The notes under the pieces are model-generated. The model was given only the letters and a program-made list of their open reading frames with translations. It did no database searches and was not told the DNA's origin. Positions 36,283-47,510 of a stretch of DNA of 64,000 bases are shown piece by piece. Numbering within the stretch: the first letter of the stretch is position 1; each line of letters opens with the position of its first letter. Both the position numbers and the translations under genes were made by a program. The DNA comes from Enterococcus pseudoavium NBRC 100491 (GTDB lineage Bacteria; Bacillota; Bacilli; Lactobacillales; Enterococcaceae): NCBI RefSeq assembly GCF_001544295.1, contig NZ_BCQF01000014.1, forward strand, positions 1-64,000. The letters run 5' to 3'.

Positions 36283-39069
36283 TTACTCTAATCCTTCAAT
36301 GACTGCTTCTGGATAATGTTCTTCTACAATCTGGGCACATGACGCACATAAGTGTGGTAATTTTTCATCTTCACCAACAGTCGTCCGGACTTGACGACAA
36401 CGATCACAAACTTCTCCTTCGGCTTTTTCAACTAAGATCGCCACATCATCAAAAGCTAATGCCTTCTCTGGAGCAGCTTCTTTAGAAACGCTGAATGAGT
36501 CTGGTGATACGATCAATAATTGTGCAAGATCTGCATCTAATGCGGTTAGCATTACCGCTACTTGTTCATTAGGATAAATGGTTACTTTCGCTTCTAATGA
36601 TTTACCGATCACTTTTTCATTCCGTGCTTCTTCTAAAGCTTTCAAGACTTTATCTCGTAGGTCCATAAAGGATTTCCAAGTGTCTAATAACTCAGCTTGG
36701 TTAGGGAATTCTTCGTAGCCTGGTAATTCGGCTAATTGAACGTATTCCTCTTCTTCCTTCAAATACGTCCAGATTTCTTCTGTCGTATGCGGGATGATTG
36801 GTGTCAATAATTTAGTTAATGCAACAGCTGCTTGATAGAAGACCGTTTGCATGCAGCGACGTTCATAACTATCTTCGGCTTGGATATAGACGACATCTTT
36901 AGCAAAATCAAGATAGAAAGAAGACAAATCAACCGTTAGGAAGTTCACCACTGTTTTGTAGATTTGGGTGAAATCGTATTTTTCATATCCCTCTTCACGA
37001 ATTGTTTTGATCACTTCATTCAAACGAACCAACATATATTTATCCACCGAACGTAATTCAGCATAAGCCACTGTATGTTGGCTTGGTTCAAAATCAGTCG
37101 TATTGGCTAACAAGAAACGCATTGTGTTCCGAATTTTACGATAAACTTCGGAAACTTGATTCAAAATATCCATTGATACGCGAACATCGGCTTCATAGTC
37201 CACACTGCTGACCCACAGACGTAAGATATCCGCGCCCATTTGATTGATGACTTTTCCTGGCACGATCGTGTTACCTAAAGATTTACTCATCTTACGGCCT
37301 TCACCATCTAGAGTAAAGCCTTGCGAAAGAACGGATTTATAAGGAGCCACCCCGTTGATCGCGACACTTGTCGTAATACTTGAGTTGAACCATCCACGAT
37401 ATTGATCGGAACCTTCCAAATACATATCTGCTGGGAACGTTAGATTTTCCCGTTGACGTAGGACTGCTTCATGAGAAGAACCTGAGTCGAACCACACATC
37501 CATAATATCTGTTTCTTTCGTAAATTGGCCATTTGGTGAACTTGGATGAGTAAAGCCTTCAGGTAACAAGTCTTTCGCTTCACGTTCAAACCAAATATTG
37601 GAACCATGTTCAGCAAATAATTGTGCCACATGTTCAGTCGTTTCAGGTGTGATGATTGCTTCTCCATCTTCCCCATAGAAGATCGGTAGCGGCACGCCCC
37701 ACGCACGTTGACGAGAGATCACCCAGTCACCGCGATCCCGGATCATATTATACAAACGGGTTTTGCCCCAAGGGATGATCCAATCAACTTTTTCGATTTC
37801 GTCTAAGATATCTTGACGGAATTTATCGATTGAAGCAAACCATTGCGGTGTTGCTCGATAGATGATTGGTTTTTTCGTTCGCCAGTCATGCGGGTAACTA
37901 TGGGTGAAGAAATCCAATTTCAATAATGCCCCATTTTTCTCTAACAATTCAGTTACCATTGGATTGACTTTATCGTAAAAGACCCCTTCAAAACCAGGCG
38001 CATCGGCAGTCATAACCCCACGATCATCGACTGGTGAAATAATATCATTCCGGTATTTCTTCCAGGCAAAGTAGTCATCTTCCCCGTGTCCAGGCGCCGT
38101 ATGCACTAAACCAGTTCCGGCATCTAAAGTGACATGATCGCCTAGGATAACTAATGATTCACGGTCATAAAACGGATGTTGCGCCGTCATATATTCCAAA
38201 TCTTTTCCTGGAACTTCTTTAATGATCTGAGGATCTTGCCAGTCTAATTCTTTAGCGACAGTTTCTAATAAATCCTTCGCGATCACATATTTTTTGCCAG
38301 CTTCTTCGACTACGGCGTAAGTATAAGCCGGGTTTGCTGAGATCCCTTGGTTTGCAGGCAACGTCCACGGTGTCGTTGTCCAGATAATAAATGATGTATC
38401 GTTATCTAAAATCCCTTTGCCGTCTTTAACTTTGAAAGCCACATAAATTGAAGCCGATTTGACATCTTTATATTCCACTTCGGCCTCAGCTAATGAAGAC
38501 TCGCTTGATGGTGACCAATAAATTGGTTTTAAGCCTTTGTAGATGTAGCCATTTTCAGCCATCTTTCCGAAGACCCGAATTTCAGCTGCTTCGTAATCCG
38601 GTGTTAACGTGATATACGGATTGTCCCATTCGCCAGCAACCCCTAGACGTTTAAAGTCTTCTCGCTGTTTATCAACTTGCGACAAGGCATACTCTTCACA
38701 TTTTTTACGGTATTCCGACATCGACATTTCTTTCCGTTTAATCCCTTTATTCGCCAAAACTTGTTCGATTGGCAAACCATGCGTATCCCAACCAGGAACA
38801 TAGGGAGCACGGAAACCAGACATTGATTTTGAACGCACGATAATGTCTTTACTAATTTTATTCAAGGCATGGCCGATATGGATATTCCCATTAGCATAAG
38901 GCGGTCCATCGTGTAAAACGAAGCTTGGTTTGCCTTCATTCAATTTTTGGCGCTTCTCGTAAACTTTATTTTCTTCCCATTCTTTTTGCCATTGACCTTC
39001 ACGATTCGGTAAATTACCGCGCATTGGGAAGCCGGTTTTCCCTAGTTGCAGGGTTTCTTTGGTCTTCAT
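36283..39069 (-). CDS. ileS: Isoleucyl-tRNA synthetase
   Basis: IleS charges tRNA-Ile. The 928-residue class I synthetase has the HIGH-type motif [17 protein letters not shown], the editing-domain [11 protein letters not shown] segment as [11 protein letters not shown], the KMSKS motif [10 protein letters not shown], and a C-terminal zinc site with CDRCRQVR and CASC. Length fits the eubacterial bacillales type. The ATG at 39069 has AAAGGAG 10 nt upstream. Expression should be controlled by the T-box leader upstream, and the gene ends at its own terminator. It lies after divIVA, the usual position next to the division cluster in Firmicutes. Confidence 0.97.
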   Translation of the reverse strand: MKTKETLQLGKTGFPMRGNLPNREGQWQKEWEENKVYEKRQKLNEGKPSFVLHDGPPYANGNIHIGHALNKISKDIIVRSKSMSGFRAPYVPGWDTHGLPIEQVLANKGIKRKEMSMSEYRKKCEEYALSQVDKQREDFKRLGVAGEWDNPYITLTPDYEAAEIRVFGKMAENGYIYKGLKPIYWSPSSESSLAEAEVEYKDVKSASIYVAFKVKDGKGILDNDTSFIIWTTTPWTLPANQGISANPAYTYAVVEEAGKKYVIAKDLLETVAKELDWQDPQIIKEVPGKDLEYMTAQHPFYDRESLVILGDHVTLDAGTGLVHTAPGHGEDDYFAWKKYRNDIISPVDDRGVMTADAPGFEGVFYDKVNPMVTELLEKNGALLKLDFFTHSYPHDWRTKKPIIYRATPQWFASIDKFRQDILDEIEKVDWIIPWGKTRLYNMIRDRGDWVISRQRAWGVPLPIFYGEDGEAIITPETTEHVAQLFAEHGSNIWFEREAKDLLPEGFTHPSSPNGQFTKETDIMDVWFDSGSSHEAVLRQRENLTFPADMYLEGSDQYRGWFNSSITTSVAINGVAPYKSVLSQGFTLDGEGRKMSKSLGNTIVPGKVINQMGADILRLWVSSVDYEADVRVSMDILNQVSEVYRKIRNTMRFLLANTTDFEPSQHTVAYAELRSVDKYMLVRLNEVIKTIREEGYEKYDFTQIYKTVVNFLTVDLSSFYLDFAKDVVYIQAEDSYERRCMQTVFYQAAVALTKLLTPIIPHTTEEIWTYLKEEEEYVQLAELPGYEEFPNQAELLDTWKSFMDLRDKVLKALEEARNEKVIGKSLEAKVTIYPNEQVAVMLTALDADLAQLLIVSPDSFSVSKEAAPEKALAFDDVAILVEKAEGEVCDRCRQVRTTVGEDEKLPHLCASCAQIVEEHYPEAVIEGLE

Positions 39070-39182
39070 TATTGATCGTCTCCTTTGTTTTTATCAATTA
39101 TTACTAAGGGTGGAACTATTAAAAATGGTCTGCTTTTTAACAAACCTTTCAAGACGTAGCTTCCTCGACTTTTGGAAGCCAC

Positions 39183-39380
39183 AAAAAAACAAGCTCATCC
39201 GCAAAGGGACGAGCTTGTCGTGGTACCACCCAAAATTTGAAACTTGTTGTTTCCTCTAGTCATCGGTAACGAGATGAGTCGTCGCTTGCTACTGTCAATT
39301 CACAATCGAAAGCTCTAGAGGATCTTTCCAATTAGAGGGTCTGCCGAACTTCCACTGTCATCGGCTCGCTAAAAGAATCT
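39183..39380 (-). promoter_or_regulatory. T-box leader of ileS
   Basis: On the minus strand the leader has a stem I start resembling AGCGAGCC-type T-box sequences (about 39376-39365), an ATC triplet at 39323-39321 that could be the isoleucine specifier, the conserved T-box GGGTGGTACCACG (39231-39219), and a terminator stem ACAAGCTC/GAGCTTGT-type (39218-39211 and 39096+100 to 39189) ending in seven T residues. Uncharged tRNA-Ile would stabilise the antiterminator. About 110 nt then precede ileS. The T-box and terminator are clear; the specifier is my reading of the sequence and less sure. I could not find the promoter, which may lie in the end of divIVA. Confidence 0.88.
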
Positions 39381-39405
39381 AATCAGCTTTTCTGTTCTAG
39401 ATGGC

Positions 39406-40110
39406 TTAGTCTTCGTCTGTTTTGATTAATTCAGGAATATCAATCGTTAATCCAAGATCATCTTGTGACACGTTCTCAACGATTGGTTCATCTGAGTCTA
39501 CTGCAATCTCAGTATCGTTGTCAAGTTCATTGGATAAAACTTCTTTTAAAACTTCATGACCGTCACCAACATAGGCTGACATTGGTTTTAAAATTTCATC
39601 CCAATCACCACTGCGGGCTTGATCGATTTGGGTTTCTAACAACAAGAGTAATTGTTGATGGAAGACCCGCGTTTTTTTCTTCAAATCATTGGTTTCGGCA
39701 GCTAATTGACGCGCTTGCGCCGTTGCATCGGTTAAGATTTCTTTAGCTTTATCTTCAGCCGTCGTCGTTAATAAATTGGCTTTTTGCATTGCGTTTGATA
39801 CCAATTCATCCGCACGATTTTGAGCAGAAGTAACAATTACTTCTGATTCTTTGCTGGCAGAAGATTTCACTTTGTCAGCAGTATCTTGAGCCACTACGAT
39901 TGATTGGTTCAAGGCTTCCTTCAATTCATTGAAGTATTCCAATTTTTCTTCTGAATGTTTCAAGGCTTTTTCTAATTCACGATTTTTCGCGATGCTATCT
40001 TCATAATCACGAACGATCATATCTAAGAAGTCATCGACCTCATCTTGATTATAACCACGCATTTTGGTGGAAAAACTTTTATTTTGGATATCTAATGGAG
40101 TTAATGCCAT
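39406..40110 (-). CDS. divIVA: Cell division protein DivIVA
   Basis: DivIVA marks curved membranes at septa and poles and guides division proteins. The 234-residue protein has the N-terminal lipid-binding domain ([20 protein letters not shown], with Met17-Arg18 where Bacillus has Phe-Arg) and long coiled coils to about residue 165. The acidic tail is longer than in Bacillus. The Met at 17 is a hydrophobic substitution also seen in related lactobacillales, as I recall. ATG 40110 has GAGGTG 8 nt upstream. It is the last division gene before ileS. Confidence 0.95.
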   Translation of the reverse strand: MALTPLDIQNKSFSTKMRGYNQDEVDDFLDMIVRDYEDSIAKNRELEKALKHSEEKLEYFNELKEALNQSIVVAQDTADKVKSSASKESEVIVTSAQNRADELVSNAMQKANLLTTTAEDKAKEILTDATAQARQLAAETNDLKKKTRVFHQQLLLLLETQIDQARSGDWDEILKPMSAYVGDGHEVLKEVLSNELDNDTEIAVDSDEPIVENVSQDDLGLTIDIPELIKTDED

Positions 40111-40130
40111 TTTGTGTTCACCTCATCAAT

Positions 40131-40913
40131 TTATTTTCGTAAAACGCCTAAACGTAAACGGAATTTCTCTTTCTTGGTTTTCCCCTCTAATCCTTGGATT
40201 TGGATACGACCAAATCCCCGAACAGAAACCACATCTAGCAAATCAAGTAAATAGTCTGGTCGTTCATTGACCGACCAATTGACTTTCACTTTTCCAGCTT
40301 CGACTAATTGTTTTGAACGTTGCCGCGAAATATTATAAACCGTTGAAATGATCGCGTCCAAACGCAGCGAGGTTGCTGTCGTGCTTTCCTCAGCCCAACT
40401 GTCCTTTGGAACAATGATCTCCGTATAAGGACGCTCTTCTAAATGGACCGTCACGCGACCGATTTTGTTGACTTGACCAACGATGTAATTAGCCGATTCT
40501 TTCGCTAAAAAGATCTGCCAACGAGTTCCATCCGAAATAATATCACCGAAATAATCACGCTTAATTCCCGCACTCATCAGTGTGCCTAAAATCTTACCAT
40601 GAGAAAGCTCAGTAAATTTTTGCGGATATTTGATTTCAATCATCACTAGTTCAAAGTCATCAATTTGCGGTTCATAATACTCTGGGTAAATCATGCAACG
40701 ACAACGTTCCGCATCTTCATAACCGCCGTAAAATGAAAACTTCAATTCACTGTTCTCGCGAATCAAAGTCTCCAGAATATATGCTTGGCGAGGATCTAAA
40801 AAATTCGTCAAATAAGGAGCGTACTGGCTTTCAACTTGTTCTAACCAATCGCCAACACTGTCAACAAATGGATGCTCTTCCGGTCTAAAATGTTGATAGA
40901 CATTCGCATTCAT
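40131..40913 (-). CDS. ylmH: YlmH-type S4-domain RNA-binding protein
   Basis: A 260-residue protein of the division cluster. The N-terminal two thirds form the YlmH domain with PRQAYILETLIREN and a CRCMIYPEY segment; residues about 180-240 are an S4 RNA-binding domain (LRLDAIISTVYNISRQRSKQL). Related proteins bind ribosomes and take part in rescue of stalled 50S subunits in Bacillus. The ATG at 40913 has GGAGG 7 nt upstream. Spacing to neighbours is 12-20 bp, so it is in the dcw transcript. Confidence 0.92.
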   Translation of the reverse strand: MNANVYQHFRPEEHPFVDSVGDWLEQVESQYAPYLTNFLDPRQAYILETLIRENSELKFSFYGGYEDAERCRCMIYPEYYEPQIDDFELVMIEIKYPQKFTELSHGKILGTLMSAGIKRDYFGDIISDGTRWQIFLAKESANYIVGQVNKIGRVTVHLEERPYTEIIVPKDSWAEESTTATSLRLDAIISTVYNISRQRSKQLVEAGKVKVNWSVNERPDYLLDLLDVVSVRGFGRIQIQGLEGKTKKEKFRLRLGVLRK

Positions 40914-40925
40914 CTTGCCACCTCC

Positions 40926-41201
40926 TTAATAAATAATTGAAATCAGAATCTTTTGTAAAACCTCCATCGCAATATTCAACGCTAAGATCGCGGCCATAAT
41001 TGAAAAATCGATTCCGCCAAATTGCAAAGGCAAACGTCGAAACAAATCAAGAAATGGCTCACAAATCCGACCTAAAAACTGGCCGAATTTTGATTGATAG
41101 GCTCCTGGAAACCATGACATCAACGCGTAAACGACTAACAGTATCGTATAAAGATAAACTAGTCGATTTAAAACATTAAAAAGTGTAATCAGCAAATTCA
41201 A
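40926..41201 (-). CDS. ylmG: YggT family membrane protein (YlmG)
   Basis: A 91-residue protein with two membrane segments (about 8-28 and 65-88) and the YggT core SWFPGAYQSKFGQFLGRICEP. The family is linked to osmotic tolerance and division, with no proven activity. The start is a TTG at 41201, 8 nt after a GGGG-rich site and with no suitable ATG. It sits between sepF and ylmH, the standard place. Confidence 0.9.
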   Translation of the reverse strand: MNLLITLFNVLNRLVYLYTILLVVYALMSWFPGAYQSKFGQFLGRICEPFLDLFRRLPLQFGGIDFSIMAAILALNIAMEVLQKILISIIY

Positions 41202-41214
41202 ATAAGCGACCCCT

Positions 41215-41844
41215 TTACATTTCTAATCCATAAATATCGTCATCAACCATCGAACTCAAGCTCGAACTGCTAATTTCAACATTTGTTGGCGTACATAAAA
41301 ACATTTCATTTCCGACACGTTTGATATCTCCATCGATCATAAAGACTGCTCCAGTCAAGAAATCAACCACGCGCCGGGCCTTCATTTCATCTAGAGATTG
41401 AAAGTTGATTAAAACCACTTCACCCTGACCCACACGCTTAGCGATAGTCATCGCTTCATTATAAGCCCGAGGCTCCACGACTGAAATACGATCTTTTTTA
41501 CGTTCTTCCATTTTAGGTGCTAAGCGCTGTGCCCGACTAGTATTGTTAGGCATTGAAACAACTTTTTCACTTCTTCTCGGTGCACTTTCGGCTTTTTGCA
41601 TAACCGCTTCGGCACGTCGATTCGGTTTAGGTTCAGCAGCTGGCTGAACTTTTTCAGTTACCCTAACTTTTTCTTTTGGCCGCTCTTGTTTTTGATAGCT
41701 TGGACGTGAGGCTACACGTTCCTTTTTAGCTGCACTTTGCGGGCGGCTAACTTGCTTTTGGGGCGCAGGTGCCGGCGCTCCATACATCTCTTCATCATCA
41801 GCTAAACCAAAAAAATCAGTGATCTTTGCTAGACTAATTCCCAT
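41215..41844 (-). CDS. sepF: Cell division protein SepF
   Basis: SepF binds FtsZ and the membrane and arranges FtsZ filaments into rings. The 209-residue protein has an N-terminal amphipathic membrane-binding helix (GISLAKITDFFGL), a long basic Pro/Lys-rich linker (about 20-115), and the C-terminal SepF domain with VVLINFQSLDEMKARRVVDFLTG and GDIKRVGNEMFLCTP. The start ATG at 41844 lies inside the end of ylmE (11-bp overlap), with a weak binding site, so translation is probably coupled. Confidence 0.94.
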   Translation of the reverse strand: MGISLAKITDFFGLADDEEMYGAPAPAPQKQVSRPQSAAKKERVASRPSYQKQERPKEKVRVTEKVQPAAEPKPNRRAEAVMQKAESAPRRSEKVVSMPNNTSRAQRLAPKMEERKKDRISVVEPRAYNEAMTIAKRVGQGEVVLINFQSLDEMKARRVVDFLTGAVFMIDGDIKRVGNEMFLCTPTNVEISSSSLSSMVDDDIYGLEM

Positions 41845-42532
41845 TAACTTTACCTATACCTTTCCTAAATAATGCCGTGCCAATTCGAACAAAAGTAGCA
41901 CCTTCTTCAATTGCCGTTTTGAAGTCTTGGCTCATTCCCATACTTAACTCTGTACAGGGTGCGTACTGCAAGTTTTGTTCTTTCACACCTTCTTGAAGCT
42001 GCTTCAAGCTAGAAAAAATCGTCCGGATCTCCGCTTGACTGGACTCGTAAGGAGCCATTGTCATTAAGCCAATCACTTTAATCTTATCTAAGGCTGCTAA
42101 TTCCTTAATGAATAAATCAAGTTCTGCCGGCGCTATACCGTGCTTTGATTCTTCACCAGAAATATTTACTTCAATAAAACAAGCAATTTGCTGTTTGGCT
42201 CGTTTTTGAATCTCTTGAGCCAAGCGCAAACTATCTAGCGCATGAAAGTAATCAATTTCATTTATAATCAATTTTACCTTGCGACGCTGTAAATTGCCAA
42301 TAAGATGCCATTTGATTTGTTGATGCTGGGCCAGATCCTGCTTCTTTTCTAGTAGTTTATCCACTCGATTTTCAGCTAGATCAGTTACCCCTAATTCAAC
42401 AAGCTCATTTGCTGTTTTGGAATCGACACTCTTGGTTACTGCAACCATTGTAACATCCTCTGGGTTACGTGAAACAAGAGCACACGACTCCTGAATCTCT
42501 TGCTCGATTCTATGCAAGTTTTCAGCGATCAT
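41834..42532 (-). CDS. ylmE: YggS family PLP-binding protein (YlmE)
   Basis: A 232-residue PLP-binding protein of the YggS/PROSC family that maintains vitamin B6 and amino-acid balance. The PLP Lys is in VAVTKSV near residue 33, and HLIGNLQRRK and GMSQDFKTAIEEGAT match the family. ATG 42532 has GGGAG at 6 nt. It lies 14 bp after ftsZ and overlaps sepF by 11 bp. Confidence 0.94.
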   Translation of the reverse strand: MIAENLHRIEQEIQESCALVSRNPEDVTMVAVTKSVDSKTANELVELGVTDLAENRVDKLLEKKQDLAQHQQIKWHLIGNLQRRKVKLIINEIDYFHALDSLRLAQEIQKRAKQQIACFIEVNISGEESKHGIAPAELDLFIKELAALDKIKVIGLMTMAPYESSQAEIRTIFSSLKQLQEGVKEQNLQYAPCTELSMGMSQDFKTAIEEGATFVRIGTALFRKGIGKVNGN

Positions 42533-42546
42533 GTGCTCTCCCCCTT

Positions 42547-43785
42547 TTATTTTCTACGGCGAAAGAATGGTGGTGTGTCTAGTTCTTCGTCTTTTTCAGG
42601 TTTTACTTCTTCACGATTAAATGTCTCGAATTCTTTCTTTTCGATATTTTCAAATTGCGTTTCTTCTACTTTAGGGCGGATATTCTCTTCTTTCCGAATA
42701 TCCCATTCACCAAAAGCAGATTGGCTTTCGCTGTTTCTTGCTGGTTCGATATCTAAGTTTTGCTTTTGTGGAACTGATTGGATTTGACTAGCACGCTGAC
42801 TGTTACGTGTAGCCTTACGCTCCTTTTTTGTTGGATCAATTCCTGTCGCAATCACTGTCACGCGAATTTCATCGCCTAATTCTTCGTTGATTGATGTACC
42901 TAAGATAATGTTTACATCACCAGTTGCAGCATTAGAAACAATGTCAGAAGCATCTTGCGCTTCAAACAAGGTCATGTCTAAGCCGCCTGTGATATTTAAT
43001 AAGACTTGTTCAGCTCCATCGATTGATGTTTCTAATAATGGAGAAGAAATCGCCTTTTTCGTTGCTTCAACAACACGATCTTCACCGCTAGCAACACCAA
43101 TCCCCATCAAAGCAGTTCCTTGGTTTGCCATAACAGTCTTCACGTCAGCGAAGTCTAAGTTTACGTAGCCCGGAGCTGTGATCAAATCAGAAATCCCTTG
43201 AACCCCTTGTCGCAAAACATTGTCCGCTTCACGGAACGCTTCAAGCATTGGAGTCTTCTTGTCAACAACTTCTAATAAACGGTTATTTGAGATGATCAAT
43301 AAAGTATCAACATTTTCTTTTAATAATGAAATACCTTCAGCGGCAAAACGTCCGCGTTTTGGTCCTTCAAAGCTGAAGGGCCGAGTAACGACGCCGACTG
43401 TTAAAGCGCCTAGATCTTTGGCGATTTTTGCGACAATTGGAGCAGCCCCAGTACCTGTACCGCCGCCCATGCCGGCTGTGATGAAGACCATATCTGCACC
43501 TTCTAGTGCGTCACGGATTGCTTGTTCACTTTCTTCTGCTGATTTTTGACCAACTTCAGGTTGTGAACCAGCACCTAAGCCCCGCGTATATTTAGGTCCT
43601 AATTGGATAACTGTTTCTGCTTTTGAATTTTTAAGAGCTTGGACATCAGTGTTTGATGCGATGAATTCAACGCCTTTAACGTTTTCTTCGATCATACGGT
43701 TAATAGCGTTTCCACCACCGCCGCCGACACCGATAACTTTAATAACTGCACCTTCGTTAATATTGTTATCTATTGAGAATTCCAT
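42547..43785 (-). CDS. ftsZ: Cell division GTPase FtsZ
   Basis: FtsZ polymerises into the division ring. The 412-residue protein has the GTP-binding GGGTGTG loop in [13 protein letters not shown], the [13 protein letters not shown] motif, [11 protein letters not shown] in the catalytic T7 region, and a variable linker followed by the C-terminal peptide [10 protein letters not shown] that binds FtsA and SepF. ATGs lie at 43791 and 43785; AGGAGG is 3 nt from the first and 9 nt from the second, so I chose 43785, giving the usual MEFS start. It follows ftsA by 17 bp. Confidence 0.97.
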   Translation of the reverse strand: MEFSIDNNINEGAVIKVIGVGGGGGNAINRMIEENVKGVEFIASNTDVQALKNSKAETVIQLGPKYTRGLGAGSQPEVGQKSAEESEQAIRDALEGADMVFITAGMGGGTGTGAAPIVAKIAKDLGALTVGVVTRPFSFEGPKRGRFAAEGISLLKENVDTLLIISNNRLLEVVDKKTPMLEAFREADNVLRQGVQGISDLITAPGYVNLDFADVKTVMANQGTALMGIGVASGEDRVVEATKKAISSPLLETSIDGAEQVLLNITGGLDMTLFEAQDASDIVSNAATGDVNIILGTSINEELGDEIRVTVIATGIDPTKKERKATRNSQRASQIQSVPQKQNLDIEPARNSESQSAFGEWDIRKEENIRPKVEETQFENIEKKEFETFNREEVKPEKDEELDTPPFFRRRK

Positions 43786-43802
43786 GTTCATTTTCCTCCT
43801 AC

Positions 43803-45128
43803 TTAGTCAAAAATATTAGAGAAGAAATCTTTAATCTTCCCAGTTACTTTTTCTTCATTTTTTGGTTTGCTTTCTTCTTCGTAATCATTTGCTGCTTCAT
43901 AGTCATCATAAACTGGCGTTGTAGAAACTACACTAGTTTGTGGTGAAGATGATAGGGAAACTTTTTCACCAGTTACAGCTGATTTAGCTAAATGATAAAC
44001 ATCGTTTAGTTCAGCTGAGTAGTTCACAATACTGATCACATTTGTAAAGACCGGATTTCTTAGACCCATTTGGTTTGGCACATGTAATTTCACGGTTGTT
44101 CCAAAAATGTCTTCCGCAAGATCAACTACTCCCGGTAAACTAGCCGCACCGCCTGTTAACACGATCCCACCAGGCAGATCTAAAGCTTCGATCTCATCTA
44201 AAGCATCTTTAGCTTTACGGAAGATTTGTTCTAAACGTGCTTCAATGATTTCAGACAAGTAACGTTCATCGACTTTGACCGGATCGGTTTTACCAATCAC
44301 ATCAACGGGGAATTCTTCATCCGCAGATGTTCGGCTTGGGTAAGCATCGCCGTAATTGATCTTCAACGCTTCCGCATTATTAAAGGAAGTGTTCAAAACA
44401 ATCGAAATGTCTTTTGTGACAAATTCGCCGCCTTCTTGGTCTACATGAGTAAACTTCAGTTGTTTGTCATGCATAACAGCTGTCGTTGTTTGACCGCCAC
44501 CCATATCGATAACAATCGTACCAAAATCTTTTTCGCCATCTGACAAAGTAGACTCGGTTAAAGCTAAAGAAGTAATCACCGTTTCAGCAACCGTCAACCC
44601 AGCTTTTTCGACACATTTTGTAATGTTATGAATGATCGTCTTAGGTCCAGTAAAGACTAATCCGAACATTTCAAGACGAACACCGATCATTCCCCGCGGG
44701 TCTTTGATACCTTCAAAGCCATCTACTGTAAATTCTTGTGGTAACAAGGCAACAATTTGTCTTTCAGGAGGAACCGAACGAACCATTGCTGCGGAAGCAA
44801 CATTCCGAACATCTTCATCCGCAATCTCTTTTGACTCATTGTTAACAGCGATCATACCTTGACAAGGCTCAACTTCTAACAAGTTGGCAGGTAATCCGAC
44901 GCTAACACTTTTAATCTGAATCCCAGCTTTTTCCTCGGCCTGTTTTACTGCTCGTTGAATCGCGTGGACTGTTTTATCTATGTCTACGATAATCCCACGG
45001 TTGATTCCTTCTGATTTTGCGTTTCCAACACCAATGATATTCATTTGGCTATCGATGTATTCGGCAACAACAACTTTTATCGATGTTGTCCCGATATCAA
45101 GGCCTACATACATTCCTGCTTTTGCCAT
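43803..45128 (-). CDS. ftsA: Cell division protein FtsA
   Basis: FtsA, an actin-like ATPase, ties FtsZ to the membrane. The 441-residue protein has [12 protein letters not shown] (phosphate 1), the [14 protein letters not shown] phosphate 2 loop, [14 protein letters not shown] adenosine motif, and a C-terminal amphipathic helix [11 protein letters not shown] that anchors it. The ATG at 45128 is preceded by AGGAGGG at about 10 nt. The 165-bp gap upstream of ftsA is the largest in the core cluster and could hold an extra ftsAZ promoter, but I find no convincing boxes. Confidence 0.96.
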   Translation of the reverse strand: MAKAGMYVGLDIGTTSIKVVVAEYIDSQMNIIGVGNAKSEGINRGIIVDIDKTVHAIQRAVKQAEEKAGIQIKSVSVGLPANLLEVEPCQGMIAVNNESKEIADEDVRNVASAAMVRSVPPERQIVALLPQEFTVDGFEGIKDPRGMIGVRLEMFGLVFTGPKTIIHNITKCVEKAGLTVAETVITSLALTESTLSDGEKDFGTIVIDMGGGQTTTAVMHDKQLKFTHVDQEGGEFVTKDISIVLNTSFNNAEALKINYGDAYPSRTSADEEFPVDVIGKTDPVKVDERYLSEIIEARLEQIFRKAKDALDEIEALDLPGGIVLTGGAASLPGVVDLAEDIFGTTVKLHVPNQMGLRNPVFTNVISIVNYSAELNDVYHLAKSAVTGEKVSLSSSPQTSVVSTTPVYDDYEAANDYEEESKPKNEEKVTGKIKDFFSNIFD

Positions 45129-45293
45129 GAATGGGATTCCCTCCTATTTTCAAATAAATGCTTTATTCAGATATACTATTTTAACTTACTGTTAAGCATG
45201 AAATATAATTTTTTGCAAGTAATTCACTGCCTTCAATTTTAACACATTTTTAGTGGAATGAAAAAGAAGATTCAGCATTTTCTTGTAATAAAT

Positions 45294-46406
45294 TTAATCA
45301 TTTCCAACAGCCATTTCAGATTGATCTGTCGAGTTTTGAACCGGCTGTTCTGCAGTGGAATCTTCCGGATACGGATAGCTGTAAATTCCCGCCTCCATAT
45401 CCACCACACCTTGGAACTCTTTATCGTTCATTTCTTTGACAATTTGTGGGTAGTATTTCATTTTACTGCCAAGATCATCGATGCTTACTAAGACCTTATT
45501 TCCATCATTCATGAAAATTTCCAACAATTCTTTGTTCTCGCTAGTTGGCGCATATTTAATTTGGGAAATCCCCTGTTTAACTTCTTCCGACAGTTTGTCA
45601 TATTCTTTTACGACTTTTAAAATTCTCTTGGGTCCGGTGAAGCTTTCTAAAATCGGCAAATTGCCATCACTTTTCTCCACTTCGATTGGAATGATCTCCC
45701 CAGTCGAAATTACCGGTGAGTACTTGCCGTTGCTTTCTATGTAGGCAACTTCCGGATATTCTTTGACTTGCACTTCAAAATGGTTGAAGCCATCAATATG
45801 AACTTCGACTGCTTCGATTTGTAGCTCTTGCTTCTTCAAATTTTTGACATGCTCCGCTCGCTCAAAATACTGTCCCCAGAGATTATCGCCAACAGTGAAA
45901 TCGATTTCCTTCTTTATTGCCTCCGTTGAGATCCGTTCATTACCAGTGACACTCACTCCGCCTAATTTACCTAATGGTGAAATGTAATATAACAATAATA
46001 ATGCAGGAATCGAAAATAAGGCAATCAATATGGACGATCTTCGTACGAGACGACGGTTACGCTCATGCTTAATGTTTGGTAGCCGCTCCAAGAAAGAACC
46101 GTTTTTCGGTCCTTTTGAAGTTTCAGCCGGTTCTTCAAAACCTGCTTCTTCCTCTAGCTCTTCCTCAACAACAGCTTCTTCAACTTCTTCTTCATCAGCA
46201 GGTTCATTAGTATCGGCTGTTTCAGCTGATACCTCAGGAGAATCTGGCTGGGGTTGTGTTGCAGCATTTTCAAGCGCCTTTTGCTTCAAGTATTCCATGT
46301 TGGCTAATTGCCAAGGAGTCAGATTTTCTTGTTTCGCTTGACGATTTTCTTCTTGTTCCTTTTTTTCTTCTGGAAACTCTTCACGACTAATGACCCTCAC
46401 CTCCAA
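45294..46406 (-). CDS. divIB: Cell division protein DivIB/FtsQ
   Basis: DivIB, with FtsL and DivIC, regulates septal wall synthesis. The 370-residue protein has a long acidic cytoplasmic part, one membrane segment (about 128-148), a POTRA domain starting LGGVSVTGNERISTEAI, and a beta domain. Length fits enterococci. The start is doubtful: the frame opens with TTG at 46406 and GTG at 46400, but the best Shine-Dalgarno (GGAGGTGAGG) overlaps both and is correctly placed for an ATT codon at 46391. The listed start is the most upstream one. It follows murG by 3 bp. Confidence 0.9.
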   Translation of the reverse strand: MEVRVISREEFPEEKKEQEENRQAKQENLTPWQLANMEYLKQKALENAATQPQPDSPEVSAETADTNEPADEEEVEEAVVEEELEEEAGFEEPAETSKGPKNGSFLERLPNIKHERNRRLVRRSSILIALFSIPALLLLYYISPLGKLGGVSVTGNERISTEAIKKEIDFTVGDNLWGQYFERAEHVKNLKKQELQIEAVEVHIDGFNHFEVQVKEYPEVAYIESNGKYSPVISTGEIIPIEVEKSDGNLPILESFTGPKRILKVVKEYDKLSEEVKQGISQIKYAPTSENKELLEIFMNDGNKVLVSIDDLGSKMKYYPQIVKEMNDKEFQGVVDMEAGIYSYPYPEDSTAEQPVQNSTDQSEMAVGND

Positions 46407-46409
46407 AAA

Positions 46410-47501
46410 TTATTTGACGATTTCGTTCACTAATGACCATAAGCGTTCAGCGGCATCGGGAATTCCTTCTTGACGTGAGGCTTGCGCCATTTTGTTTCTT
46501 TTCTCAGGATCGTTCATGATATCATCCACCGATTCAACTAAAGCATCCCCAGTTAAATCAGCATCCGCAATCATCTCCACAGCGCCGGCAGCGACTAAAC
46601 TTTGAGCATTTTTTGTCTGATGATCATTGGTCACGTAAGGGCTAGGAATCAAAATCGCTGGCAAGCCTAATGCGGTAAATTCCGCAATCGATGTCGCACC
46701 AGCACGGCCAATCAATAGATCCACATTGGCCATCACATCCGTCATGTTGTTGATATAAGGCTGTAAGGAAAGATTATGACTAATCTTTTTGACATCAAAT
46801 TTTTCAGATATTTCGTTATAATAACGATCCCCTGAAGCATATAAAACTTGATATTCTTTTTGTGAAAACTTCGGTAAGGCCTGAATCACTGCTTGATTAA
46901 TCTTCAGTGCACCTTGGCTCCCGCCAAAGATCAATACCGTGGGTACCTCTGAAACTAAACCGTATTGTTCCAAAACGTCTGATTTGCCACTCGTAACTAC
47001 TTCCTGAGCTCTAGGATTTCCGACCAGAACTGTTTTGTTAGCTGGAAAATACTGAGCAGCGTCAGGAAAACAAATACCCACCCGATCAGCAAAACGACTT
47101 AGGAATTTGTTGGTGATCCCTGGTACACTATTCTGCTCATGAATAATCGTCGGAATCTTCATCCGAGCTGCTGCATAAACTACCGAACCAGAAACATAGC
47201 CCCCAGTACCAATGACAACGTCCGGCTTAAATTCTCGTAAAATTTCTTTCGAGCGTTTGATACTCTCAAGGAATAATTGGACGGTCTTGACATTGTCAAA
47301 GGACAGCTTCCGTTTGAAGCCTTGGATCTTGATCGTTTTAAAGGAGATGCCCGTCTCAGGCACAATTTTATTTTCTAATCCGCGATGCGTTCCAACATAT
47401 AAAAATTCGGAATCCGGCTGGATTTTTTGTACGTAGCGGATAAATGCTAGGGCTGGATAAATATGTCCGCCGGTGCCGCCGCCTGTAACCAGTATTCTCA
47501 T
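46410..47501 (-). CDS. murG: UDP-GlcNAc:lipid I GlcNAc transferase MurG
   Basis: MurG adds GlcNAc to lipid I, forming lipid II, at the inner membrane face. The 363-residue GT28 protein has the N-terminal [12 protein letters not shown] loop, [22 protein letters not shown] and the C-terminal [20 protein letters not shown]-sugar site. Length is standard. ATG 47501 has an AGGG-rich site. It starts 9 bp after murD. Confidence 0.96.
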   Translation of the reverse strand: MRILVTGGGTGGHIYPALAFIRYVQKIQPDSEFLYVGTHRGLENKIVPETGISFKTIKIQGFKRKLSFDNVKTVQLFLESIKRSKEILREFKPDVVIGTGGYVSGSVVYAAARMKIPTIIHEQNSVPGITNKFLSRFADRVGICFPDAAQYFPANKTVLVGNPRAQEVVTSGKSDVLEQYGLVSEVPTVLIFGGSQGALKINQAVIQALPKFSQKEYQVLYASGDRYYNEISEKFDVKKISHNLSLQPYINNMTDVMANVDLLIGRAGATSIAEFTALGLPAILIPSPYVTNDHQTKNAQSLVAAGAVEMIADADLTGDALVESVDDIMNDPEKRNKMAQASRQEGIPDAAERLWSLVNEIVK

Positions 47502-47510
47502 TTCTTTTCC

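Noticed and set aside
45129-45293. Promoter for ftsAZ
   Set aside because: Several TAAAAT-like boxes exist but none has a partner -35 at 16-18 bp; not firm enough to list.
47180-47436. Overlapping frames on both strands inside murG
   Set aside because: They lack binding sites and lie within a complete, well conserved murG.
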